This document shows, piece by piece, positions 51,138-61,548 of a stretch of DNA of 64,000 bases. The notes below the pieces were generated by a model. It saw only the letters and a list, made by a program, of their open reading frames with translations. It made no database searches and was not told where the DNA came from. The position numbers and the translations under genes were made by a program. Source of the stretch: Neurospora crassa OR74A (taxonomy: Eukaryota; Ascomycota; Sordariomycetes; Sordariales; Sordariaceae); NCBI RefSeq assembly GCF_000182925.2, contig NC_026504.1, forward strand, positions 4,774,001-4,838,000, in the 5' to 3' direction. Each line of letters begins with the position of its first letter. The stretch's first letter is position 1.

Positions 51138-52299
51138 ATGTTTAGCGATTTCGCAAACATGGACGAAAAAACTCTCTTACCAACGACAACACCAACCATC
51201 ACCATATCACCACCACCTACTCCATCCAACCCCAACAGCAGCAGCAACCAAAATGGCCGCGATAAACACGCCCTCCGTCGCTTCCTCGTCGCCGTCTGCC
51301 TGATGGTAATGGTATGGACCCTGTGCGGGCTCGACATGGACCTCGACGACAACGATGTCCTATCGGAATGGTCGCTCGAGCAAATGCCGATATCGACTAT
51401 CGACACCTTTACCGTACCAATCACCACCGATATCGACGTCGGCGGTGACGACGCTGACCACGAACCGGTCCCCCTTGAGGCGCATATCATGAGCAAATGC
51501 CCCGACGCGCGAGACTGTTTCCGGGAGTTGGTCCTGCCTGCTATGCAGAGGGTGCATACCAAGGTCAACTTTACCTTGTCGTTCATCGGAACGTACGTAC
51601 TAGCAACAACAACAACAACAACAACAACACAATCCAGAGAGATAGGATAAACTGGGATGCTGATGATGATTGCAGACCGACCAACGGCGATGATGGAGTT
51701 GCTTGCAAGCACGGCCCAGAAGAGTGTAAGTGGGAGGAGATTTTTCCCGTTTTCCGTTTTGGGAAACAGACGGATGTGTCACGGGTGGAGACTGATATGA
51801 TCGATTTGTTCTTCGTCTAGGCCTTGGAAACATCATTGAGCTTTGCGCCCAAAAGCTGTACCCCGATCCCAAGATCTTCCTTGGCTTCACCATGTGTTTG
51901 GCCAAGAACTACCATGAAATTCCTCAGCGGAGCTTGATCGAAGACTGTGCGCTCGAGCACGCCATCGACTTTGATCAGCTCAACCAATGTGCTACCAAGG
52001 ACGACGGTGCCTTGGGTATCGGTTTGCTGAGGGACAGCGTCAAGAGAAGCGCCGATGTACGTTTGGTCCCTTCTTCCCGTTATACTGTAACCCAAATCAC
52101 CCCGTCTCAAGGTATCATGTGGTATCTAACACACTTCTTCCCTCCTCTCCAGGCCGGCGTAACCAAGAGCTGCACCGTCCGCCTTGACAACGAGATCTTT
52201 TGCATCCGCGACGGTGGCAAGTGGTCTGACTGCCCTCACGGCTCCAGCGTCAACGACTTGGTCCTGGCGGTAGAGAAGCTGTACGGACGTGAGGTCTAG
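51138..52299 (+). CDS. GILT-like thiol reductase homologue, membrane-anchored
   Basis: Four exons, 51138-51592, 51676-51725, 51821-52056 and 52153-52299, give 295 residues (288 if the in-frame ATG at 51159 is used). Introns are 83, 95 and 96 nt. A hydrophobic segment (RFLVAVCLMVMVWTLCGL) lies near residues 48-65, after a basic stretch, predicting a type II signal anchor. The GILT core begins with VPLEAHIMSKCPDARDC and VNFTLSFIGT. The family signature C-x-H-G-x2-E-C (CKHGPEECLGN) is built exactly by joining exons 2 and 3. Later paired cysteines follow (ELCAQ, TMCLAK, EDCALEH, NQCATK). GILT enzymes reduce disulfides in lysosomes or are secreted. Here the usual CxxC active site is replaced by C-x5-C, so catalysis may differ. 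A (CAA)n run lies in intron 1. Confidence 0.86.
51602..51630. repeat. (CAA)n repeat in GILT intron 1
   Basis: About nine CAA units inside the first intron of the GILT-like gene. Being intronic, it codes no glutamines. Confidence 0.85.
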
Positions 52300-52327
52300 A
52301 ACACCTACCTTATATAGTCACCGTGAT

Positions 52328-53522
52328 TTACTTTTTTAATTTCTCCCCCTCCTCTTTTTGCTGCTGCTGCTGCTGCCGCTGCTGCTCCTTTGCCTTCTTC
52401 TTCTTCAACGGCCCAAAAACATCCTTCCACAAATCACTTTCCTCCCCAAGCGTATAGCACATAGTCAACTTCTCCATGCCAGCCTCCCCATCCCCCTCCA
52501 TGACCTCCAACGTCTCAATAATACTATCCAACCCCACCGCTTTGCCCACCGCCTGCGTCGCCCCCGCCTCCAGCTGCACATGCACAATGTGAATGTGAAA
52601 GTGGTAATACGTAGGCTGGTAATGCACATAAAGCTTCAGCTGGTCCTCCTCAATGTCCGGGTACACCTGTGTCGTGGCCTCGACAAACTTCCTCTTCATG
52701 TGCCTCAAAAACGGCACATGCTTCTTCTTGAGGTCCCTTAAGCTCCAGAGATCCCTCCGTTCCACCAGCCCCAACAGGTGCAGCGCGTCCAGCGTCTTGC
52801 GGTCCCAGTTCAGATCCGGCAGCAACAAAAACCCTTCGTCGTCCGCGTCTTGCCCAAAGGGCGTGCGGTAGATGACGTCCTCGACTTCCTTGCGGCCTTC
52901 GATAATGTTGAAGACCCAGTTCAGTCGGCCGGCTTCGCGCTGCGCTTGCATATAGGGCCGCACGTGCAACTGGTAGAGGGCGGGCGTCTCGGTTACGTAG
53001 CGGACTAGTTGGCGGGAGTACTTGGCGATGTGTTTGGGCGTGCAGGGGTAGATTAGGTTGATTTTGAGGTCGGAGAAATCGGTTTGTTCGTCGTGGTCTT
53101 TTTCGGGGTCATTAGAGTTCGTGCTGCTGCTGCTGCCGCCGCTGCTGGCCATGTACCAGTGGTAAATATCGTTGGCGCCGAGGTTCTTGAGCGTGCGGAG
53201 GGTCAGGGGCGCAGAGGAGAGGTAGTCGGTTGAAGACGGGAAGGGAGCGCGCTCGAGGATTAGTAGGGCCGGTGAGGAGTCGATGGTGCCCAGGAGGGTG
53301 GTGCGGCGGCCGGCTTGGTCTGTTTAGTAGTGTGTGTAGAACATGGGTTAGTATACATGATGTTTTTGTGTTGGTCGAGCTGCCACTGAGCTTCCAGGTG
53401 GCTCTCTTCTTCAAGCAAGTTTCTATGGGGAGAGAGTGGAATGGTTACGCACCTTGGTTCAGTTGGCGCTCGAACTTGAACTTGGGCACAAGGGCCTCGG
53501 CGTTGGCCTTGACATCGGACAT
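52328..53522 (-). CDS. Scavenger mRNA-decapping enzyme DcpS
   Basis: Two exons, 53522-53453 and 53319-52328, give 353 residues. The 133-nt intron (GTGCGT to AAACAG) joins Asn-Gln-Asp-Gln-Ala and restores the N-terminal dimer domain (KFERQLNQDQAGRRTTLLGTIDSSPALLILERAPF). A serine-rich insert follows the IYHWYMA strand. The C-terminal domain has the conserved NWDRKTLDALHLLGLVERRDLWSLRDL block (NWDRKT... to SLRDL) and the HIT triad H-x-H-x-H (HFHIHIVHV, residues ~266-274). The central histidine carries out nucleophilic attack on the cap. A Lys/Gln-rich tail with six Gln ends the protein. DcpS hydrolyses m7GpppN left after 3'-5' mRNA decay. The stop codon is only 28 nt from the stop of the convergent GILT-like gene. 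Confidence 0.94.
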
Positions 53523-54812
53523 TGTCGGGGCTTGAGTGGTGTTTGGCTCTGTAGAGTAGTGTAGTGGTCGTATGTACGTACTCACGTAGGTAGGTATTCT
53601 GAAAGGGTTATTTGGGGCTCTATAGTAATGGGTGTTTGTATAGGAATATCCAAGTGGTGGGAATTTCGGTTGTCGAAGCAGGGGCAATTAGGTTCAGGTT
53701 CCGTTGTTGTTTGAAACACCAAACACTCGAGGTGACAAAAAGTTGAGACGAACGAACCTATGTATGTACGCCCTGATCAGCGCCTGAAGTGCCCTCCCCC
53801 GCAGTGGGGTCAAGCTACCTACCTGCGGGATGGATTCCTCCTAGCGAGGCGGGACGGGTGGACACTCGGCCACCTCAACCAGCCACCCCCCGGGCCGGGC
53901 TACACTTACATACGTAATGAGGTGTGATGGAGGTTAGGTTCCCGGGGGGGCGGGCCCCCTGACCAACCGTTGACGGGAACCTTGACGGTATTGTTACCTA
54001 TCGTCGTCTAGGCCTCGACTCAGATATACCTTACGTAGGTTATAGGGGGAGCCAGCCCAAGTAGAGATATAAACTGGAACTGCCCTCATGGTACCAAGTA
54101 TCTCTGGGTAAGATGGATATGACCAGACTTGACACGGGGAATAGGTACGAGTGTGTGTCGGCACATGTCAATTGTCTGCGAGAATCATTTGTAATGGAAT
54201 TCTCTACATCTTCCCACTTGGCTGCTCTCCTGCTCCAAGTTGTGAAATCCTGGAAACATTACTACCTTTAGCTATAGGTAACTATAATCCTAACGTAATC
54301 ACTTGATAAGCTTGATGTTAACGAGTTTAACCGACATTGTTCAGTTGTATTCATTCCACAACCTATGCTTGGACTTTTCGGCATCATATCAGGACGCTAC
54401 CTCGGGAACAACTGAAACAGCAAAAAAAAGACGGTACTATGGTGACGTAAAAAAGGTCCTTTTGCTATTATCTTACCATACTGTCATTGCTTCAACAGGG
54501 CCACGAGAGACAGTTTGTCAACAAAATAAAAATCCTATAAATTGTGCTCAAAAGCCTCTTGGGCAACTTTGGACGTCCTGCCATAAGCTACTAGTGTAGA
54601 AAAGATATACTAAACAAGGAAAATGTTTGTCCGTAAGGTATGCAATGTGTTATAAATAACGTTAGTGTCCCATCCTCTTCTTTGCGTTAGGATGTCATCC
54701 TGAAGGACGGAAATTTTCGTGTCCAAAGAACCTCCTTCCTTCCAGCCCAGGGAAAAGGAAAAAGAGATACAGAAAAGTAACAGCGCTTTGTAGTAGTTGG
54801 CGATCGAGCTTC
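53523..54812. other. Intergenic region, partly AT-rich
   Basis: Upstream of the DcpS gene and downstream of the LAM-like gene. A GC-rich patch (about 53815-53960) is followed by AT-richer DNA (about 54180-54620). TAGGTAGGTA-type elements recur. A 98-codon frame at 54303-54599 has no recognisable features and is not called. Confidence 0.5.
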
Positions 54813-57800
54813 TCACTTAAGCTCATCGATCTTGGCGGAATCTCTTTCCACAACCGCCTTCAAGACTTTTAACCTCTCCTCAGTAACCCTGATTGCCTCT
54901 TGGACCTCCCTTTCGTTCATCTTCTCCTCCCTCAACTTATCCTCAGCGGTTCTGTATTCCGCCTCTCCCTTTTTCCTCCCGTTGACGGGCTTTCTGACGC
55001 CCATTCCGCCTCTTTCTTCGACTCCACCACCACCGTGCAACCTGTCTAGTCCTGCCCTGTCTTCAATCCAGTCCCAAAGTTCGCTCTCTTCTCTCCTCCA
55101 CATCTCCTCGTACGCTGCGACTCTCTGTGCGTAGTTCGTGTATCCCATCAAGTCTCCATGGCCGGGGACTATAACTGCGCCGGAGCGAGAATTGCTCATT
55201 CCAAGTCGAAGCCAGGTTGAGATCAAGAGTCCTACCAGCACACCGTAGAGTATATTTCCAGTTAGGACGGGACGCAGAGGATCCACAATAGGACCCAAGA
55301 ATGGACGAAGAGGTTCCAGTAGCCCCCAATCCTGCTTCTTAGCTGGCGTGTGCTTGACGCTTTCTGCATCACTGGTTGGCACAGACGCAGCCTTGTTCTT
55401 GCGGCCGCGCTTTTTGCCTTTGGGCGCTGCACCATTGGTTTGGGTATTAGAGCGAGGACGAGACGAGACGGCAGCCTTGAGCGCTACGAAGAGGTCTTTG
55501 GCGTATTGCGCTTGGCCTTCGTTTGCACCACGTTCAATTGCACCTGTGAAGCGTTAGTAAGGACCAGGGTTTGTTTTGATTTGGAGCACGGGGAGTGGAT
55601 TGTACCTTTAAGCCAGCTCTTGCCGGACCACTCGATCGTGCAGTTGATCTGAACCCTTGTGGCGTTGTTTTCAGCCCAAGAGAGACAGTACTTGGTCTTG
55701 ACCACAAAGATGTTGCCGTTTGGCACATCGGGATTCTGCGTCGAGACTGTAACATTGACAGCCTTTTCAAAATCAAGATTGTCAAGTTGTTCGGTAACCA
55801 TGCATTTTGTTTGCTTAGGTCCGATGGAAGCATTCAACGGCTTGATATAGTTGAATGTCCTGGTCTTTTGCTCGTTGTTGAGGCCCTTCTTATCGTCCAT
55901 ATTGATCTCAAAGCACTTCTGGTCGTTAAGAAGCCACTTTGTCATCCAGGCTGACGATGGTGCGCCAAAGAGGAGGTTGTAAACCTTACCCAGCGGCGCG
56001 GGAACGACATCGTCGCCTATAACTCTGTCGTAATGGGTTGCGGCGTCTCCGCACTCGGTTGGTGCATGGGTAGCCGGACCAGGGAAGTCATCCGCGACTG
56101 TAGTTTGCGCTGTCTCGTCCTTGTTTTCCGTACTGGCCGCACCCATCATTCCCGACGGCTTCCGTGAGACTGCTTGTTCTCCGGAGGCATCTGCTGCGCC
56201 AGCGTCTGATACCTGTGTTCCATCTTGATCGTCTCCGTTGTCCTCATCCTCGTCGTAAACGTCGTCCTCACCAGCACTGCCGCTTTCGTCGGCGGATCCG
56301 GAATCGCTGCCCCCTTCCGGTGCCGACGCGACTTCCGTTTCGTCGATTTTTTCGGTCCTGTCACCGCCAGTCCCCTCCAGCCGAACACCGTTGAGCGAGC
56401 TCTGCAAGTGAGGATGGCCCAGCTTCCAAATCTTGACAATCAGGTCGTAAGTACTATCACGGCTTGTGAATGAGGCGAAAATGTGCTTGGCATGAAGCGT
56501 GGAGATTTCCAAGCCGTTCTTGAAGACAAGGGCTGTCATTCTTTTTTCAACGGCAACAATCTCATCGAAACTCATAACCAGGGTTGTGACCCATCCGAAA
56601 ATGTTACTGCTGAAGCACAGGTGGCCCTCAGACACGTACAGTCTACCGTGGACAAGAATATCACGCTGAAGGGCGCAGCTGTAGTCTTCGATCAGGTAAT
56701 CATCGTCCGGAACACTCTTGAAAAGGGTATGGAAATCCCGGTTGCGCCTCTTATTGGCAACGGCGAATCCCGTGAGCTTGGGGGCGTTTGCAGGAGGCGC
56801 CGAGCCATTAGCTGCGGCAATTGCTGCAGCGACTGTGTTCCCGCTTGTCCCCGAGACGGCGCTGGTGGCACGTTTCCTTCGCCTGCTAATGGCGCTTCGA
56901 ATGCTACTGCTTCGTTGGACCCCCGATCCTGTCTTGCCTTCGTAGACGCTCCCGTTCGGTGTTGTGCGTTCCCCGCCGGGGGACGCTTCATAGAGCGACC
57001 GTGTCCGGTAGATATTTGCGTCTTCAGGCAGCGCAAGCTCGGGATTGCCATTGGCGTCGATAGGAGCAGACTCGGATCTTCCTCGAGCTTCGTGTTCGGT
57101 GACTTTTATAGTTGCCGGGGCGGGAGCGGTAGGTGGCGGGTCAACTATGCCGAGGTGGCTGAGACTGAGGTCGCCATTCCCAATCGTCTTGACTGCAGGC
57201 TCCTTGGACCCCATATCTGCGCCGGGAAAGGCTTCCGTAGCGGACTCGACTTCCACGTTGTTCACGTCGTTGTTGCTGCCTCCTTTGTGACTTGTGAAAC
57301 TCGACACGGATCTGTTCTTGCCGTTCCCGGGTGCCGCCAAGTTCGCGCTTGAGATTGTGCTGCTTAATGTGTTGGCTGTGTTTTGAACAGCCGAGAACAT
57401 GGAAGAAAAGAAGTTCGCAGTTGGGTTGCTCGGGTTTTCGGGAGTCGGCGTCAGGGGAGCGGAGGTGATGTTGGACAGCTTGCTCGGACCAATACTACCG
57501 GAGCCGGCCCTGCTTCTGCCCCGTGGCGAACTCATGTTCCCTATCAGCGCATGCGGGTTTCTGCGTGGGCTCGGTGGAGCTGTAGCCACTGGGCTGTTCT
57601 TCGCTGACAGAGCAGGCGCACTATGATCAGTTGGCGTAGGAGGGGTGTTAATGATAGCCGGGGTTGCTGAATCGGTCGTCGACTTTGGTGGCGTTTGCGG
57701 AGGAACAAGAGGGGCGAGTTTCTGGCTTTGTGAGAGTCGGCGGATCCGGTCTGTTGCCTTGCTCAAGGTATCCGTTACAATTCCAGAGGTATTTGGGGAA

Positions 57801-59071
57801 GCGCCCGTGTCGCTAACAGAGATGTTGCGAAACTGCTCTGTGCTGCCTTCTCTCGATCGCAAGATGTCCTGTTCTCGGCTAGCGGAGGGGACCCTTTGGG
57901 GCAGGGTGTCGTTGGTTGACGCAATTGCTGTGTCAGCTCGCTTGGCAGAATACGCGGATTCGAGGCTGTCGGTGCTAGCTGCAGGCAAGGCCGAGGAGCG
58001 AATGGACAAGTCGGGGAGGTCTGATTCGGGAGTATGGACTTCTGGAAGATGGGCGGCCTGCACGAGCGGTGACGACGTCGTCAGATGTCCAATCTGGGAC
58101 GGATGGGTCGAGATTGGGGTGGGGCGGACTGACGCGCTGGCACTGAAATAGAAACCGGACTGTCAGCTCGTGGGAGCGGAACGGGGGAGATTGGGGCCAG
58201 CCAAGATGACGATATACAAGAAATAAGCCTGAAACGGGAGGGATAGGGATAAAACAAAAGGGAGAAGGAATGTTGGGCCGAGGATGCTGAGGTTGAGGAA
58301 GAGGGTTTGTGAGGCTGTAACTGGGAGATGGGAAGCCAACGTTCTTGTAGAGGAGGTTCAGGTTACTGCGCTATCCCTCTGCAGCACGGGGGAGGCGCAG
58401 AGCCATGGAAGAGACCCCAAAGACGGGAGAGCAAGCGACGGTTCCCAATGTCTTTGTGGTGGAGACGTCCAATGTTGCTCCATTACGGCTCCGTGATCCT
58501 GGAATCTTGGATCCCCTGTCGTCGCCTACAGACCCTCCATTTCGCTCGGATTTTAGGCGCCTGGAGCCACTGCACTGGGACGCTTTTTGGGGAGAATGGA
58601 AGGGGAGGGATGAACGGAGACGGGAGGTAAAAGAATGGAGACCAGGAGGAAGGGACTGGAATGAGGAAATGGAACATCCACTTACGAATCAGGGTCCGGT
58701 GTCGACTCGTAGGGTACCGGCGTGGAGAGCGGTTGGGAGTCGGGGTATTCTGAATCGGTGTTGATGTTATTGTTGTTGTTGGTGTTGTCGTCAGTATTAC
58801 CTCGACTACCTCTATCCCCCTCTGGGGCTGGTGACCTCGACCTGGAGCCTGCTGTTCGTGTCTGCGCCTGCGCCTGCGAGGCACTTGTGGACTGCAACCG
58901 GAATCCGGGGACGGGTATGGGGACTGAGACTGCATCATCGGTCCCAATCGAGCCAGTGCTGCTAAGACTCGCAGATTCTGCCAATGATGACCGTCTTCTG
59001 CGGCGGTCGCGCCGCTTGGCCACTATCGCTTTGGGGAAAAGCTTCTGCAGGCCGGTGGGTGCATTATCCAT
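54813..59071 (-). CDS. LAM/Ltc1-type GRAM-VASt sterol-transfer protein
   Basis: Three exons, 59071-58686, 58142-55606 and 55543-54813, give 1,217 residues. The long middle frame lacks an ATG. Exon 1 supplies the start and a TC-T serine codon at the join. The second intron (62 nt) restores the conserved VASt end (SWLKGAIERGANEGQAQYAKDLFVALKAAV). Residues 1-580 are disordered and Ser/Pro/Thr-rich with an Asn run. The GRAM domain lies at ~585-700 (FHTLFKSVPDDDYLIEDYSCAL; GHLCFSSNIFGW). An acidic linker follows. VASt is at ~830-1000 (PLGKVYNLLFGA...SSAWMTKWLL; TRTFNYIKPLNASIGPKQTKC). One membrane helix lies near 1073-1092 (ILYGVLVGLLISTWLRL), then a coiled coil. Such proteins move sterol between plasma membrane and ER at contact sites. 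The first intron is 543 nt, far longer than the others. Confidence 0.92.
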
Positions 59072-60724
59072 GGTTCAGACAGAGGGGACTTCTTGTTGTT
59101 GTTTGCGCCGTGGTGGTATCAAAGAAAGAAAGAAAGTGTGTTCAGGTGATGAAGGCGACGTCGCAGTGCAGTGTCGTCGGTCGTTTGTTGAAAAGGGCAG
59201 GCTGTGTTCATTAGGTCCAGTCAACGTGAGTCGTGGTGATGCAACTGAACAGTTTGTTTGTTTGTTAGTGATCAAGCATATCCAATGCTTGGAAGCTTCG
59301 AATCGATGGCTCCCGTCCCTCCTTTGAAACCATTGGCGCTATGACATCGTCATTCATCCAGGGCGCAGCGAACCTTGATGGCAACCCTGAACCACTCAGC
59401 GAATCCGAATCCTTCTTCAAAGTTCATGCAGCAAGCAAGCAAAACCAACCTCAACAGCAGTTGGCTTGATGTATGTAGTTTGTTTGGTGTAGGTAGTATT
59501 CGCTTACACTTGTGTTGCAAACTGTGCTTGACGCATTTGGAAAAACCGAGGCCTCGTCGTTTTGTTGTCTTGTTGTCTTCCATTGTTGTACGGACTGCCA
59601 GAAAGACGTGTGAACCTGCCTTCAGATTCAGATGTTTGTCTTTTTTTTTTTCAATTCTCTACCTCAGGTATCTATCTGTTTTTTCTCGCTCCAGTGCTTG
59701 TTTCCTTTTACGAAAAGCTCCTCTTGACGACACAGTGACGGGAGTGACGTCTTGCGCAACAACAACAACAACAGCGACGAAGGACCTCCAGATGTAAAAG
59801 ACTTGACGGTTCCTTTTGCTTCTTTCTCATTTCGCAATATCCGAATGTCCCCCAGAGATCGCTGTAGTGTACAATTGAACCATGCTGTTAGATTCCCTGT
59901 CGAACAACGTCAAAAAGAAAGCCGCTAATTCCCCGGCCCCCCTGCTGTACCTAGTGCTGTACCCCAACCTTACTGATAAGATAAGACGAACCCTCGTGGC
60001 CCATCAACCCCGTCAAGCTGAGGTCAACTCCACCTCCCTTGCCGCTGCTCGTCCGTCCTAGAATAGATGCCATGTCATCAACATCAGCCCCTTGGTGTTG
60101 TCCTTGTCTTTCATATAAGCATATCCGGCAAGGTATTGTCTTTTTGATATGAACTCTCTGTGTTTCAAGGCTTTGATCATTCCCAGTGGCCTCTTTTTAT
60201 CAAGTCTTCTTCGACATCTACATGCCACCTATTTCTTGACGCTCCTTCGCCCCCTTGTGGTTCCCGTCGATGTATAACAACAGGGCAGACACGAAACACT
60301 CGCTCTATCACCCTCCTGCGCCCACCTCAGCGCCGATCTCGCCGTCAGAGCTTCTATTCTAACTGAAGAAACACGGGTTGTTCCTGACGATCCATCAAGG
60401 CGAAAGCGCACTCAGTGTATCCCGACGGGCTTATTCTCCAACTCGAATGCTATGCAGCCGTGCCTGTACGCGGACACAGAAACGCTAATCAACCTCACAT
60501 GCATGCCACAGGTCCATCCACGGAAATCACCAAGTCCATCAACGATTAATAACACAAGCTCGGAAGCAGTTTCAACATCCCTGACGAAAATCCTACATGT
60601 GCGCGTCCCTGTATGCCGCAATGCTGCCAGAACCACGCGACACCAGGTGTGGTGGACAAATAACGGCTGTCTTTTATAAGTGCCCTCTCTGAGCCAGATT
60701 GTCAACAATTGGCGGTTAACAACC
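59072..60724. other. Intergenic region upstream of the LAM-like gene and of tRNA-Lys
   Basis: Contains the LAM-like leader and promoter. Short frames only, including a 140-codon frame at 59375-59797 with no domain features. No further RNA gene was recognised. Confidence 0.5.
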
Positions 60725-60797
60725 GCCCGGCTAGCTCAATCGGTAGAGCGTGAGACTCTTAATCTCAAGGTTGTGGGTTCGACCCCCACGTCGGGCT
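60725..60797 (+). tRNA. tRNA-Lys (anticodon CTT), intronless
   Basis: A 73-nt cloverleaf. The acceptor arms GCCCGGC and GTCGGGC pair with one G-U. The D arm is GCTC/GAGC around AATCGGTA. The anticodon stem TGAGA/TCTCA encloses the loop CTCTTAA, with the anticodon CTT at 60758-60760. The T arm GTGGG/CCCAC encloses TTCGACC. The internal A-box (TAGCTCAATCGG) and B-box (GGTTCGACCCC) promoters are intact. No intron interrupts the anticodon loop. Confidence 0.97.
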
Positions 60798-61548
60798 CAA
60801 TTCCCGATGTTCCTGGTTCACCAGGACAACATCCTCTTTTTTTTTTCCCTTATTTCCCGCGTATAAGGGTCTTCTTCTCTTCGTTTTCCTCTCTTCGTCT
60901 TCTTTTCTCCTCGTTCTGGTCACCGCCGATCTCAAGCATGTGGACCGATGTTACCGTGTTTCATGTTCCTAGCCTCACTTTGTTTTTTAATAACCCGTTT
61001 TTGGGGGGGGGCTCATATGGAGCAGGGAATACGCGGAATTTGCAGTTGCAGTATTACATGGGTTAGATTATGAGTTTCTCAATATAATTGGATAACACAT
61101 CCTTGATTGGAGCCTCGATATTAGTCCAGCCGCATCCTATCTCTGGAGCTTCAAAATAATGTCTTTGGAATATGTAACTGCTGCTCCTCTTGTTAACGCT
61201 TTGTATGACGGGAAGCATTTTGAGCCGCTAATGGTCGTCGCAATGGCTTCCCATCACTGTTGTCAGCCCCTTCATTGCCCTGGTGGGTGGTCATGGTCGG
61301 GTGTTAGTGATTGGTTCGCCGATGGGTCAAGGCAGCGGCCTATTGTCTTGCAGCCAACGAATGTCGCACCAACTCTCCGGCTTTCGCAACACCCCGCCAT
61401 CACCTGCACCTAATGTATCACAGCAGTTTATCTACTATCCTCTTCCCTGGAACCGAGATCAACCAAATTATTGCTCCTGTGCTGTCATCGCGTGAAATAT
61501 CAGCCCCCAGAAATTTGTACAGATGCATCTCAAGTGTACACAAGAAGC
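60798..61548. other. Region between tRNA-Lys and the MIT-domain gene
   Basis: Begins with the tRNA trailer: a TCCTGG-TTCA-CCAGGA hairpin (60811-60826) and a T12 run. It continues with pyrimidine-rich and AT-mixed DNA that presumably includes the promoter and leader of the MIT-domain gene. A G8 run occurs near 61003-61011. No gene was seen. Confidence 0.55.
60837..60848 (+). terminator. T12 tract, likely Pol III terminator of tRNA-Lys
   Basis: This is the first run of four or more T after the tRNA, starting 40 nt past its end. A 6-bp hairpin lies between. Such T runs end Pol III transcripts, which implies a roughly 40-nt 3' trailer. Confidence 0.7.

Noticed and set aside
54303-54599. 98-codon frame in the DcpS-LAM gap
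   Set aside because: Short, no motif, in AT-rich DNA. No basis for a gene call.
54180-54620. AT-richer stretch as a RIP-mutated transposon relic
   Set aside because: Small and only mildly AT-rich, with no recognisable transposon protein or terminal repeats. RIP indices could not be computed here.
55484-58063. 859-codon frame as a complete gene
   Set aside because: It starts at GTG and its last ~35 residues are intron-coded. Splicing at both ends gives the full GRAM-VASt protein instead.
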